NCBI RefSeq assembly: GCF_040412425.1
Contig: NC_089781.1
Coordinates: 51,426,227-51,490,226, forward strand
Reading direction: 5' to 3'
DNA from: Macrobrachium rosenbergii
Lineage: Eukaryota > Arthropoda > Malacostraca > Decapoda > Palaemonidae
Length of the DNA: 64,000 nucleotides
How positions within the stretch are numbered: position 1 is the first letter of the stretch; each line of letters opens with the position of its first letter. Below are positions 11,501 to 22,319 of this stretch, in pieces. Under the pieces are notes generated by a model that saw only the letters and a program-made list of their open reading frames with translations, was not told the origin of the DNA and searched no databases. The position numbers were made by a program, and so were the translations under genes.

Positions 11501-12569
11501 GGACAGAGGGGTCCCTACACCCAGTCATTGCAGAAAGATTGTTCAATCTTTGGGGTCCACCATCGATAGACCTCTTTGCAACCTGGCACAACAGGAAGCT
11601 CCTGGTGTTTTGCTCGATTGTACTGTAGGCAGTATTAGAAGATGCCTTCCAGCACCCATGGGACAATCTAGAGGCCTATGCCTTTGCTCTGTTTTGTCTG
11701 ATTCTTCGGTTGATCAACAGGGCCATGATCACCCCGAATCTAACAGTGACTCTGGTGGCTCCCAAGTGGCCACATGCTGAATGGTATCTGGATGTGCTAG
11801 CTCTACTTTCTGAGGTGCCAAGAGAGATTCCCCCTTGGGACAACCTGCTGTGCCAGCAGCACATAGAGAGGTATCACCAGGCTGTGGATGGACTGTCTCT
11901 TCATGCCTGGAGACTATTCAGTGTCTCTTGTGAGCGAGAAGTTTTTCTTGCTACACAGCAAGAGATGTCTGGATACCTTCGTAAATCCTCTGCGGCTGTG
12001 TACCAGGGGAAGTGGCTGTCTTCCGTGGTTGGTGTTGTAGATGGGCTATCTTTCCAGTTGGAGCTACTCTTCAGCAGGTAGAGGACTTTCTCGTCTTTCT
12101 TTGCTAGAGAAACTTCTCTCTGTCTCAGCTATTAAGGGCTACAGGGCTGCCCTAGCCCAAGTCCTTTGGTTGAAAGGCATCGATCTCTCTTCCTCGTGGG
12201 TGATCTCTATGCAATTGAGAAGCTTTGAACAGTCTTGCCCTCCCAGCGAACTCAGGCCACCTGAGTGGGATGTGACTCTTGTTTTATGGAGCCTGACTCG
12301 TGCAGCCTACGAGCCTTTATGAGAGTCATCAGACAGGGATTTGATCCTCAAGACTGTGTTCTCGTTTGCCCTGGCATTGATGAAGAGAGTTGGCAAGTTA
12401 CACGGACTTTCCTTCAGTGTTAAGCACTCAAGGGGATGGGGATCTGTCGCGCTCGAGTTTGTCCCGGAATCTGTAGCGAAGACTCAGAATCTGTAGGTCC
12501 ATGACACCAGATTCGAGTCCTTTTCGATCTCCTCCCTAGATGACTTTGTTAGGGTGCTGTGGTACTACC
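11501..12569 (+). pseudogene. DIRS linker and N-terminal part of tyrosine recombinase
   Basis: 11560-11830 encodes SIDLFATWHNRKLLVFCS and later VTLVAPKWPHAEWYLD, the conserved linker downstream of RNase H in DIRS. The recombinase starts near 11850, with SVSAIKGYRAALAQVLWLKG at about 12120 and LRPPEWDVTLVLWSLTRAAY at about 12250-12310. KRVGKLHGLSF (12380) should contain the first catalytic Arg. The coding region is cut at 12570 by the TTAA insert. Confidence 0.82.
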
Positions 12570-12573
12570 TTTA

Positions 12574-13373
12574 CCCCTACAGGATGGGCTAAACATACTG
12601 TATATTAAGCACACCCCAAGATTGGGCAAACTTTAAGGTTGGCCAATTTAAGAAAAAACACATCAATGGAAAGAGGAAGATATGCAAATTGCACATGCGC
12701 AAGAAAAAAATCCAAAAAAATTTTCTGTACCTTCCACGGGAGGTTGAAAATGACTATTTACAACCCTGTGAAGGGCCTCTTTTCCAAGAAACCCATAAAA
12801 ATTTGCTAATTTTACAGTTATACATGTTTTTTCTGATATTTTATTTTATTTTATTTTGTAAAATTATAATTACAGCTCACACAATATCATAACAGATAAG
12901 AATTAAAATCAGTAACAAATTCTGAGTATTTATTGTAAAATATTTACGAGATTTACTGAGATGGGGAGATGCAGTAACTTTTTGTGATATATACATGTTT
13001 TTTCTAATATTTGTTTGCACTTTACTTTGCAAAATTAAAGTTATAGCTGAACTACTATCATAAAAGCTAAGAACTAAAACCAACAGCAATCCCTGGGTAT
13101 ATTTATGAGCAAATAAATAAAAAACATCCTGGAACTACAGAGAGGCAGTACATCCCCCCATGAAATCTCAAGGCACACTGATCTACCTCTCCCTGTACTA
13201 AGCTACTACTGTTGCCATAAGTCATTCATGGCCCAGTGAAGTCATATGGACATTTTTCATGCTAAATTCATCCAAACCGTATAGTGTGCAATATTAATAC
13301 TCGTAAGAGTTAGCCTGGTGTTCGTTGAAAAACTATTATTGTTCCTCACACGATCATGCCCGTCCAATAAGGG
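12574..13373. mobile_element. 800-bp piggyBac-type non-autonomous element (TTAA target)
   Basis: It begins CCCCTACAGGATGGGC and ends GCCCGTCCAATAAGGG. These ends are imperfect inverted repeats (12 of 17 positions match over an extended comparison) and are flanked by TTTA (12570-12573) and TTAA (13374-13377), the piggyBac target with one mutated copy. Deleting the insert and one target copy brings the two halves of the DIRS recombinase back into one frame, which fixes the borders. No transposase is encoded. Internally there is a diverged tandem repeat of about 171 bp. Confidence 0.85.
12740..13160. repeat. ~171-bp diverged tandem repeat inside the TTAA element
   Basis: TACATGTTTTTTCT occurs at 12821 and at 12992. 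The flanking text before and after each copy aligns loosely as well (GTATTTATTGTAAA versus GTATATTTATGAGC; GAGATGCAGTAAC versus GAGGCAGTACATC). Two to two-and-a-half units are visible. Confidence 0.75.
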
Positions 13374-13377
13374 TTAA

Positions 13378-13760
13378 AAGGACTCAACATCTCAGGCTTG
13401 AATGTCGACGACTCTTCATTAGTACTGGCTCGACCAAGAAAGAGGTGTCCAGGAACATGATTTCCTTTTGGCTTCGTGAGACAATCAAGTGGGCGTACTC
13501 TACGTCTGATCAGGTGAATGGCAGTACGCTCCAAGCAAGAGCTCACAAGGTTAGGAGTGTTGGTCCATCCCTCGCATTCCAGAAGAATCTGTTGGTCCCA
13601 CAGGTATTAAGGGTGGGAGTGTGATCTCAACAAACCACATTCACGTCCTTCTACCTTGAGATGTTGCCCATAGGCCCTTGCCCACATTTTCCTTGGGTCC
13701 TGCGGTGGCTGCTCAACAAGTTGTGTACCTGGCCACCTGGCCTACACTGTACACCTTAGG
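13378..13760 (+). pseudogene. DIRS tyrosine recombinase, C-terminal half
   Basis: It resumes at the right edge of the TTAA insert with RTQHLRLECRRLFISTGSTK and KEVSRNMISFWLRETI. RAHKVRSVGPS (about 13538) carries the catalytic His-x-x-Arg pair, and FTSFYLEMLP (about 13640-13670) carries the nucleophilic Tyr. A TGA at 13622-13624 stands where DIRS recombinases normally have Trp, just before the Tyr block, so a single nonsense change removes the active tyrosine. Confidence 0.88.
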
Positions 13761-13876
13761 CCTAGGGGGACAGGTAATATCCAGGACCATTGAAAGTGGT
13801 GTCAAAATGCACAGTAGCGTAAGGAGAGTGTGTGGGCATTGGTGAGATGGCTAAATTAACCTCCTTTTCCTCTAGA

Positions 13877-14193
13877 CTCACCTGCATGGCCTCCCTGATG
13901 TGATGGCTCACCACCTGCCTCTTTGCCCAAAGAGGTGAAAAGGTGGTGTCAGCCACCATCACATACTGGACTGGCAGGCCATGCAGGTGAAAAGAGATAA
14001 CTGAGGCCACCAACAACACTCTCTCCTGGACTGACAGTCCTTTCTAGGGCAAAGAGAGGCCCTATGGAAAGGGAGGTTAAAAGAGAATAAAGCCACTCAC
14101 TGGCCCCTTAAACCTGGTGTAACACCATCTTTCCATAGGGCAAAGAGGCAGGTGGTGAGCCCCATCCAGGGGCTGGCAGGCCATGCAGGTGAG
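13877..14193. repeat. Foldback (inverted) repeat, ~50-bp arms
   Basis: The left arm 13877-13928 (CTCACCTGCATGGCC ... CACCTGCCTCTTTGCCC) is the near-exact reverse complement of 14138-14193, apart from a short internal indel. The motif GGCAGGCCATGCAGGTGA also recurs directly at about 13974, and a shorter nested inverted pair (AGGCCCTATGGAAAG and CTTTCCATAGGG) lies at about 14055-14140. No coding content. Confidence 0.85.
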
Positions 14194-14719
14194 GTCTATA
14201 TATTTGACCCCAGGCGGACTCTGGTCTGGGCCCCTGGGCCTCCTGGAGGGCCCCCTCTAAAGCTTTACCTCCTGCTTTTGCAGGTGCATTTTGACCCTTT
14301 CTGAGACTTCTTTCAATGCATTTGGGGTCCTGGGGTTGATTTCAAACAGCCCCCTCCCGTCCCCCTCCTTAGCTACACCACTGTTTCCCCCCCATACAGA
14401 AATGTGGAATCTTCATCTGACATTTGATTCAAAAGCTAAATGTCTATGCAATCTATATTAAATGTAGATTTAAACCAAGCTAAGCAATTATGCTACGTTT
14501 TATTTATACATGAAAATAATAGATACATCTGTTACCAGTATATGATTCAAATGAAAAAATAATGTCTTGCATCTTATAGAATACATTGTGCAGAATGCAG
14601 ATGATCAATTTCAAATAAAAGTTTACATACTGAACTATTTTGACAAGATGTTTAAAGCTCACTAGAAGTATTTGCAAACTTGTTTATGGTACTTTCCTTG
14701 CCATTTTTTAGCTTGCAAA

Positions 14720-15122
<403 letters not shown>

Positions 15123-15124
<2 letters not shown>

Positions 15125-15649
15125 AGGCATTATATCAGAACTTTTCATTGCCAAACACTGTTGGGAAAAATGATCACAGAATAGAAAGAAAATATGAGTT
15201 TTATGTACAGAACACCAACAAAACATCTAGACTGGTTGTAGAGAATATAATACCCAACAACACGATGACAGGAACACCTCAAAACGGCTTCTCTTGAAGA
15301 CAGCATATCTAGAAAAATCCATATATCCACAGTAGCAAGGAAACGAAGAAAAAACGCAAGAGAACGCACGGAAAACGGACATCTGGAACCAGGGATCAGA
15401 GAAAGACCAATCAAGAGATAGGTCACACAGAAGAGCTAGGCGATTTGGGATTCTTTTACCCAGCACACAGATATAAATACAGCTGGACTATGCGTTTTCA
15501 TTGTTCCGGATCTTTTGATAATGTGGACTTTTGTCCAAGAAAGCTTGTAACTCTTTGAATAAAACTCCATTAAATACCATCCAGTTTGAATGAGGTCCGA
15601 CATTTTAGTAATTCTACTAATGCACAGAACAATTGTGTATGTGATAAAG

Positions 15650-15652
<3 letters not shown>
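15123..15652. other. Unassigned, LTR- or Penelope-terminus-like sequence
   Basis: No sustained reading frame with recognisable domains. The stretch 15465-15590 has a TATAAATA box (15472), then an AATAAA (15558) and a T-rich end, a layout that recalls a terminal repeat of a retroelement. I could not find its partner copy in the window. Confidence 0.35.
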
Positions 15653-15694
<42 letters not shown>

Positions 15695-15709
15695 GTGTCT
15701 TGCATACTT

Positions 15710-15750
<41 letters not shown>

Positions 15751-15780
15751 CTATATCCATACTATATATATATATATAAT
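15653..15780. repeat. Two adjacent (TA)n arrays
   Basis: TA runs at 15653-15690 and 15713-15747 plus a shorter one near 15764, separated by short unique sequence. Confidence 0.93.
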
Positions 15781-15800
15781 GTATTTTAATATAATAGTAT

Positions 15801-15956
15801 ATATTATGTATACATGTGTGTGTGTGTAGCCTTTTATCTACTGAATTTCTTTTTCTATATCTCTAGGGAGAGAGAGAGAAGAGAGATAGAGAGAGAGAGA
15901 GAGAGAGAGGCTACACACACACACACACAGCACACACACATGTATACATAATATAT
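15801..15956. repeat. Inverted repeat enclosing a (GA)n array
   Basis: ATATTATGTATACATGTGTG and the following TG run to TAGCC (15801-15831) are mirrored by GGCTACACACA through TGTATACATAATAT (15909-15956). The roughly 77-base interior holds GA repeats (15866-15908). The arms match over the unique ends as well as the CA/TG core. Confidence 0.85.
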
Positions 15957-16198
15957 GCCATAACTAAAAATATATGCATCCTTTTTTTCTCCCTTTTCCC
16001 TCTCCTCCTTAAAAAAAAGTATTGTGATAAAAAAAGACTCTGATCAGTTATCAGTGGAAATCTGGCATAGATGTAGCGAACACCGATGACAGTAACAACG
16101 TCAAAGGTATGCGATTAAAAAGCCATGGGTGGCTTGGGCCCCCTGCCGGTCTGGGCCCTCGGGCACTGCCCATATGCCCGATGGTCAGTCCGCCCCTG

Positions 16199-16866
16199 GA
16201 GGACCCTATTTATAATTTAGAGTAGAATGTTAGGTGCAAGTCCTTCCCCATCTCTAGAAAGGGGAGAGAGGGGCTGACAATAAAACAAACCTGTTGGTTG
16301 TATAAGCCTTTTATTGTCTCCGACACTATGGGTTCATCCAAGTCCTTTTTGAAATAATGACACAAACTCATGAATTCAAAAGGCCCAGAAGTCTGGCGGT
16401 TGAACATTCCATATGTTCAAAAGGTCAGAGGCACGGGAATCCTTCCTCACCTCTTCGAGACCAGGAAGAGAGGCCCAGGTGAGCAGAACTACCAGTTGGT
16501 TTAGAGATTTACTCAGAATCCACCCACCAAAGGGTGAGTCTCCTATGTAAAGACCAGAGGTTTGTATTTGTGTAGGAGCAAACTGCAAATTTTAAAAGTA
16601 ATTTGTATTTTTCCTAACATGCAAACCTGAAGGTCTTTACATTCATGACCCACCTCAGCCGCCCCTCATTCTGATACCTGGGCTGAAAGGCAAAGTGGAG
16701 TGCAGACTGACGGGTGGACAGGGCCTCCCTTATACCGTTGGTAACTAAGTACAGTACCTTGTTTGAAAGTTAACGGCCATTCCAGCTCGTGTTTGCAAGC
16801 AATATCCCTACGTAATGACTTTGGGTTTGTATGCTAGGAAAAATACAAATTACTTTAAAAGTTTGT
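16199..16866. mobile_element. DIRS-like terminal fragment with palindromic ends
   Basis: The motif TTTGTATTTTTCCTAACATG with flanks occurs inverted at 16587-16628 and 16825-16866 (about 42 bp, three mismatches). A further copy, in the orientation of the second, starts at 16545 (ATGTAAAGACC) and meets the reverse arm ending at 16642 in an imperfect palindrome centred near 16593. I associate this AAATACAAATTAC terminus with decapod DIRS elements; that attribution is from memory and not demonstrated here. 16199-16540 carries no clear protein. Confidence 0.55.
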
Positions 16867-18523
16867 AGTTAGGTACTTATTAATCCTTTCCTTTCAGTTT
16901 GTTCTTCCAATATTCTGTAATACCATTGTGTCCTTGTTGCAATGTGAATTTCAAGACGAGCCATAGTAAAATCAAGGAAAACAACAGAATCCTTGCTTTG
17001 GCTTACAAGCTGCAACAACACTACTCAACTCTTACTTCAACATTCAAACCTGCTACAGCATTTTCATCCTGCTTTCTACCTTGATTCCTAAGGACTCTAT
17101 GGAAATCTTCACATCACAACTCTCTTCAAGTACAAGTTACCTTGTCCAGCAAATTACTGGATTCGAGACCACACATTCTTGGAACAATGTGCTGGTGCTT
17201 CTGGAAATAACGACAAAGCAAATATTGGTGGTTTACAGAAATTGTTGGAAGAACCTACTTATCCTTTCTATTTTCAGAGTATAACCTAAGTACATGTTCC
17301 TGACAATCTCTAATTCTTCAATTAACCTGTTACCTTCTATTGCAAAATTAGATATCCCTTAACCTTAATTCAAATAGGAGAATAAGTAATCTGAACTTAC
17401 ACCCAAGATGCTTAATTTAAGGTTGCAAGCACACAACATTTCCGGCCCCACTACAGGTGAAATCTCTTACCTCCTACTTGGAAGTCAGTGCAATGTGTGT
17501 GTCTATTTATTATTGACCTCAGGGACACTTTCATAGATTACTCTCTCACAATACTGCAGACTTTGTCAATCAACATTTCATGTTAATATAACTGGCAATT
17601 AAATGAGAGAAAAAGTTTCAGCCCTTATGCAGTTTGAACTTACTTCTAAGATACTTTGAATTACAAGTAGACAGCATTACCAACCAGAACAGGGCAGATA
17701 AACACCGGCCAATATTGCTGGAAAACTGGTGCAACAGTTATACGCACATGGCCATAGATCCATTGAGGAAGGTGGTTAAATATGTCCACTACTGCCAGCA
17801 GAGTGGGGAGGGTGTGAAACTACTGTCAGGGGCATCCCATTATGATTCTAAGCATGGGCAGGGATCCTCTTCTTTGATTACTTCTGTGAAAAGAAGTGTC
17901 TTCTGCCCTTTCAGCGGTTGGTGGTGGTTCAAGCTCCCAAAGAAGTAGTTAGTCTCACCATATATTTCCAGGTGATATTGTTTATCCTCCCAGGCCCAAG
18001 AGAGAAGAGGAGTAATTGTGTTCACTCCCTGCGGGTGGGGCAGGGTAGGGTTAAACCAGTGGTACCCACTGTCATTCCAAGCATATTCAGTTGCTTATCA
18101 GGTTTGCTGCCTTTTATGTTTGTGATTAAGTGGATAAAGAATTGACCAGCCATTTCTGTGGCTGACAGCTCAAATCCCCAAGGAGGAGGTTATTGTTAGT
18201 ATCAGCCATTTGATTTCTAAACAAACTCTTTCCTTTGACTGAAACCAATATTAGTGATTCATTACCTGATATAGTGGAGTTCTTGCTGGTATAACGCCTT
18301 CAAGCACCAGGATAAATGCCTTAATCACATTGTGACATAAAATTGCTTGTAGAATTTGCTGCACCCTCCTTTGGCATTAAGCTCTGTGCCAGCAATTATA
18401 TGTATCCATTCTGTTATCTCTGGAGCTATGTATTTTCATGTGGCATATGTATAACAATGAGTGAATGCATCGCTTCTGAACCTGAGATTCACATATCACC
18501 AGGAGGAAGTATACAAGTATCTA

Positions 18524-18525
<2 letters not shown>
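16867..18525. other. No recognisable gene
   Basis: Only short frames of about 60-105 codons on both strands, without recognisable motifs (the longest at 17634-17948). It probably belongs to the intronic or 3' flanking region of the SLC7 gene on the minus strand. No next SLC7 exon was found here. Confidence 0.5.

Positions 18526-18604
<79 letters not shown>
18526..18604. repeat. (GA)n microsatellite
   Basis: About 39 uninterrupted GA units, 140 bp from the SLC7 exon on the opposite strand. Confidence 0.97.
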
Positions 18605-18611
<7 letters not shown>

Positions 18612-18743
18612 TAGTTATAGGAATGCAAATTAAGGTGATTGATAACACAGTAACTGTAATTTCAAATATCTACCAAATATGAATCAGAAGTCTTAGAGGG
18701 ACGAAGTTCTTTATTACATGGAGCAAAGCAATAGACTACTTAC

Positions 18744-18944
18744 ATTCAAAACTATTGCCGGCACAGGAGTGAAGTAATTTGCATGGATCAAGGAATATGC
18801 TTCCGGAAACTGTCCCCGACGAGCTCCTACAAAAATCAGACGGGACTGAGTGTACACAATGCCATTCATGGATCCAAAAGTAGAGCACATAACAAAAACT
18901 GGCATTATCCACGCCATGACTCCTAGCAACTGGCTGGCAAAAGT
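18744..18944 (-). CDS. SLC7-family amino acid transporter, internal exon (downstream of two)
   Basis: This 201-bp exon (67 codons, phase 0) is bounded on the minus strand by an acceptor ending TTTACACAG and a donor GTAAGT. It encodes TFASQLLGVMAWIMPVFVMC then STFGSMNGIVYTQSRLIFVG, ARRGQFPEAY and TPVPAIVLN. The blocks AWIMPVFV, STFGS.NG, SRL.FVGAR.G.FPEA and TPVPA are typical of LAT/y+L-type light chains, which exchange amino acids across the plasma membrane as a heterodimer with SLC3A2. The reading frame is clean, unlike the transposon debris around it. The donor and acceptor agree in phase with the 19358-19481 exon across a 413-bp intron. Which SLC7 member it is cannot be decided from two exons. 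Confidence 0.92.
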
Positions 18945-19357
18945 CTGTGTAAAGAAACAATATCCGTTAGTCCTACATGACAGTAATGTTTCTCAAGTAT
19001 TCCAGTAGTTCTGAGGCTTTAACAGTTTGTCTTTGTTCCTGTTAGAATGATGAAAAATAAAAAATGTTTTATCCAACATCCAGTTAAGGACTTGAACCTG
19101 ACAGGAAAATTGCTTGAAACAACACAACGCAAATGTGTCCCTTATATCATGACCACACGACATTAGAACAATTTTGATTAATAGGTATAATTTATAATTT
19201 TTTCTCCCAAATTCTTTGTGTCAAAGGTTAACATACCTGGGAAATTGTAACGATGTAGAGCTACTTTGCAAATGATATTAGCAGTCTGGGTATTGGAATA
19301 AAACAAAATAATGAGGATGGATCTGAACAGTATTATGCTTGACTTATCCAGACTTAC

Positions 19358-19481
19358 CATAGCAACAGCGTTGGAGGAGAGCATTTCCGATGGTGTGAGG
19401 ACGGCAAGATAGGCTACGTTGGCCAACACATAAACTACTGTCACGAGAGTAGTGGATATCATGATGGATAAGGGAATGTTC
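19358..19481 (-). CDS. SLC7-family amino acid transporter, internal exon (upstream of two)
   Basis: This 124-bp exon has an acceptor ending CATTTTAG and a donor GTAAGTC on the minus strand. It encodes NIPLSIMISTTLVTVVYVLA then NVAYLAVLTPSEMLSSNAVA, matching the transmembrane segment and loop (NVAY..VL.P.EML.SNAVA) that precede the TFA block of SLC7 transporters. It begins with one base of a split codon and ends on a codon boundary, so it joins in frame to 18744-18944. Neither further 5' exons (toward 64000) nor 3' exons (toward 1) were recognised in the window, so most of the gene lies outside it or in exons too short or diverged to see. Confidence 0.92.
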
Positions 19482-21129
19482 CTAAAATGAAAAAGGCAAA
19501 AACTAGTTCTATGAAGAGGAATAATGACATCGTCTTAATACCTAAAATATTGGATAAGGGAAGAAAGGTATTTCGAGAGTGTAGAGATATGCAAAAATTG
19601 CGAGAGAACAGAAACAGATGTCAAACGAAGTTTAAAATCCAATGAGAAGCAAAATGGAGAATAGATGAACAACTGTTCATGGAAAGTGATTTAGCTATGT
19701 GAAGAAGAATGCTGCAGTTAGTTCTTATGTAACGAAATCACTTCCTAGACAGATATGCCAACTGTATAAGTCCCATGACTTCCCTTTCATGCCTACCACA
19801 GCATGATACATTTCAAATACGATATGCCATCGCCATTAGTTATTTTTATATGAGTGCCAACTGAGTCGTGCCTTGCAGCCCTCCTGGGCTAAGGATGAAC
19901 CCTCCTGTTTTCCATAGGCTAAGGAATGTAACTTCGGCATATTTAATCATCATCTTTTATTAACAATCATTGATTACTCTGAATCTGTCACCTATTCGCT
20001 TTGTGAATCTCTGTAATAAATCTCGAGTCTCAGGCTTGTGACCTTGTGTTTATAGTGCCCGAATGGCAGTGAGCTGCTGCTCAAGTAACGTGGAAACACC
20101 TAACCGAGCCCATGTTTACCTTACTGTAATGCCTCTTCAAGGCAGACTAACTGCATGTGTGCAAAATTCGTAATTATCTCTAGAGTTAACCAAGTATTAA
20201 TTCATTGTTTCAACTATACCATTACATTGTGAAAAATATTCTGATTAATGTTGCCTTAACATAATAGGAATTTAATTATAAGAATGCATCATTTCTAGCA
20301 GCAAGTATTTATTCTGAGCTAACGTAAATGTCAGTGCTGTTTTGCCTCTTGAAATTAATTGCTATGCAGAAGTTTAAGTTAAATTATAAGGAACCAAAGG
20401 GAAATGAGAGAGAAGTAAAGTAAAGTCTTTAAGTGAGTTTGCTTGCTGGTAATCATTCTCACCTGATCTAGGGTGTGAATGCTAACTTGGTTGGGGAGGT
20501 GCAACGAATGGAACCTCTCTCCAAACCACCTCACCCATTTTTACATCTGTATTGTAGCTGAGAAAGAAATGAAATTAATTTCAATTGTTTTAATTACGAG
20601 AACTGTGGGTTTCCACTCGCCCCTTCATAAACTCTCCTTCATTCCCCGAAATGGTTAAGCCTAACCCTTCTCTCTCCCTCCGTTCAAAATGACTGCCCGA
20701 GGCCTTGTTCCAGGTGACCTTCGAAGATGCCTTCCTCGACAGCGCCAGACAATGGGCAAGGGAGGGGCCAAAAAGAGAAAGTTGGCACCCCACTCTATCC
20801 TAAACCCTCCATGCGGTCTATATAGAAAACTTGGCAAAGATTGACCTTTGCGCCACATATGTTGGATGTGATGCATAATCTCCGAAGGTTATTTATAGAC
20901 GATGCGACAGAAATCATAAGAGAGACTCATGCTGAACACCACTGAGGACAAATGTCCTTAACCTTGCCTGACCCTTGAACTTTCCAAGCGTTCAACCCTG
21001 AGGTTCAAACCAGTATACCTTTGTAGTGGCATTTTAATGCCCTCCTCCATCACCAGCGCCCTATCGAATGAGGACACCATCAGCTTGATGAAGATAATGT
21101 ACCAGAATAAGGTTTCTTAGTCAGTCACT
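19482..21129. other. Intron or intergenic DNA with one LTR-like repeat
   Basis: No coding exon recognised. 19763-20155 is a dispersed repeat (listed separately). The rest is low-coding sequence, including a CT-rich stretch at 20590-20800 with only short frames. Confidence 0.5.
19763..20155 (+). repeat. LTR-like dispersed repeat, copy 1 (partner at 42148-42652)
   Basis: It starts TGTATAAGTCC...GACTTCCCTTTCATG and ends GACTAACTGCA. It shares with 42148-42652 the ordered blocks ACTTCCCTTTCATGC, TTTTCCATAGGCTAAGGAAT, AATAAATC.CGAGTC and AATGCCTC.TCAAGG. The copies differ by many substitutions and indels. It is probably a solo LTR of the family that ends element B; no target duplication was found. 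Confidence 0.7.
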
Positions 21130-21650
21130 ATACCTGTTATTTCTCTGTCTGATTTTTCATTTATTTTCCATTGTGCGATCACCTTCAGTAATTTGTGTTG
21201 GAGCATTCAGTGTTAACATAATTGTGCATTAGTGATGAAGTGAGTTATTTGGCACCATCTGTGCATTCCTCAGTTCCCTATGAGCATTTTATTATTCTCG
21301 CAAGTAACTGTCTTGCATATATTGCAGATGGGCCTCGACTGTGGAATCCCTCGGCTCTATCCATGTGCAGTCCCTCTTCTACCCCCACTACGATGTTTCC
21401 TGTTATGAAGACATCATTGGCGTAGAATATTTATTCGGTGTAGGATTAATTCATTTAGCAGGCCCTTATTGTTACCTGCCCAGTAATTCGTCATTCTTCT
21501 GATCTATGTTTGTTATGTAAATATAATTAGTTAAGAGAACCCTTGAGTTTACATAATTTCCCTCACATGAAAAAGGTTCTAAGCTACAAATTTTCCCTTG
21601 TTTGTCTACGAATTGTCCTAATACTGAGTCAGATGTGTAATAAAAGGAAC
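21130..21650 (+). repeat. LTR-like dispersed repeat, copy 1 (partner at 45180-45660)
   Basis: It shares GAGTTAT.TTGGCACCATCTG, a TTGCAGA block, and TCTTCTGATCTA.GT plus TGTAAATATA..CAGTTAA/TTAGTTAA with 45180-45660 in the same order and spacing. Edges are approximate. It is probably an old solo LTR family. Confidence 0.65.
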
Positions 21651-21719
21651 TCCCTATGTTCATCCGTTGCCGCCCAGAATCATGTAAGTATCCCTCGGAC
21701 ATTCATAGCAATATATGCT

Positions 21720-22012
<293 letters not shown>

Positions 22013-22200
22013 CAGAAAGCTACAAACGTCCTTTTTAATATCCAATTCGCTCTACCTCGGAAATAATATATTTTCATATATGTTACCAAAGGGAATTTTT
22101 TAGTTGATAATAAGTACGCCGTCTCGTGGGCTCGAACCAATGAAGGACAGGAACTCAGGACTACAGGGACGCATTAACCCAATCGGCCACAAGAGAGGTA
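22013..22200 (-). mobile_element. tRNA-derived SINE with (TA)n tail
   Basis: Read on the minus strand it starts near 22200 with TTGTGGCCGATTGGGTTA (box-A-like), then CTGTAGTCCTGAG, then TTGGTTCGAGCCC (box B), followed by a tRNA-unrelated part (TTATTATCAACTAAAAAATT, ATTATTTCCGAGGTAGAG) and the (TA)n array. The same order is found on the plus strand at 60068-60245, confirming a dispersed SINE family. Confidence 0.85.
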
Positions 22201-22319
22201 TAAGTGGATATCGGCTCCCATCAACTCACCCATCGAACTCAGGTGTTTTGCATTTGGAGACGATATCCACCCACCTCTGCCATGTTGACCGTGTTTAAAA
22301 TTATTGATAAAATAGGAGT

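Larger units (their letters stand above)
7710..13760 (+). mobile_element. DIRS-like tyrosine-recombinase retrotransposon, broken
   Basis: The plus-strand order is gag-like ORF, RT, DIRS-type RNase H, and tyrosine recombinase, the DIRS order. Diagnostic blocks are FQFRALCFGLS and RYLDDWVVLVSS in RT, NTTVVAYINKQGGT in RNase H, and SAIKGYRAAL and HKVRSV in the recombinase. There is no integrase and no LTR pair. Several frameshifts and stops are present, and an 800-bp TTAA-flanked insert splits the recombinase. Termini could not be delimited. Confidence 0.88.

Noticed and set aside
17634..17948. 104-codon frame as a gene
   Set aside because: No motif, no splice or start context, and a composition not clearly coding.
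18343..18682. Arg-Glu repeat frames over the (GA)n array
   Set aside because: Microsatellite artefact.
20590..20876. Overlapping minus-strand frames of about 70 codons
   Set aside because: CT-rich low-complexity sequence with no motif.
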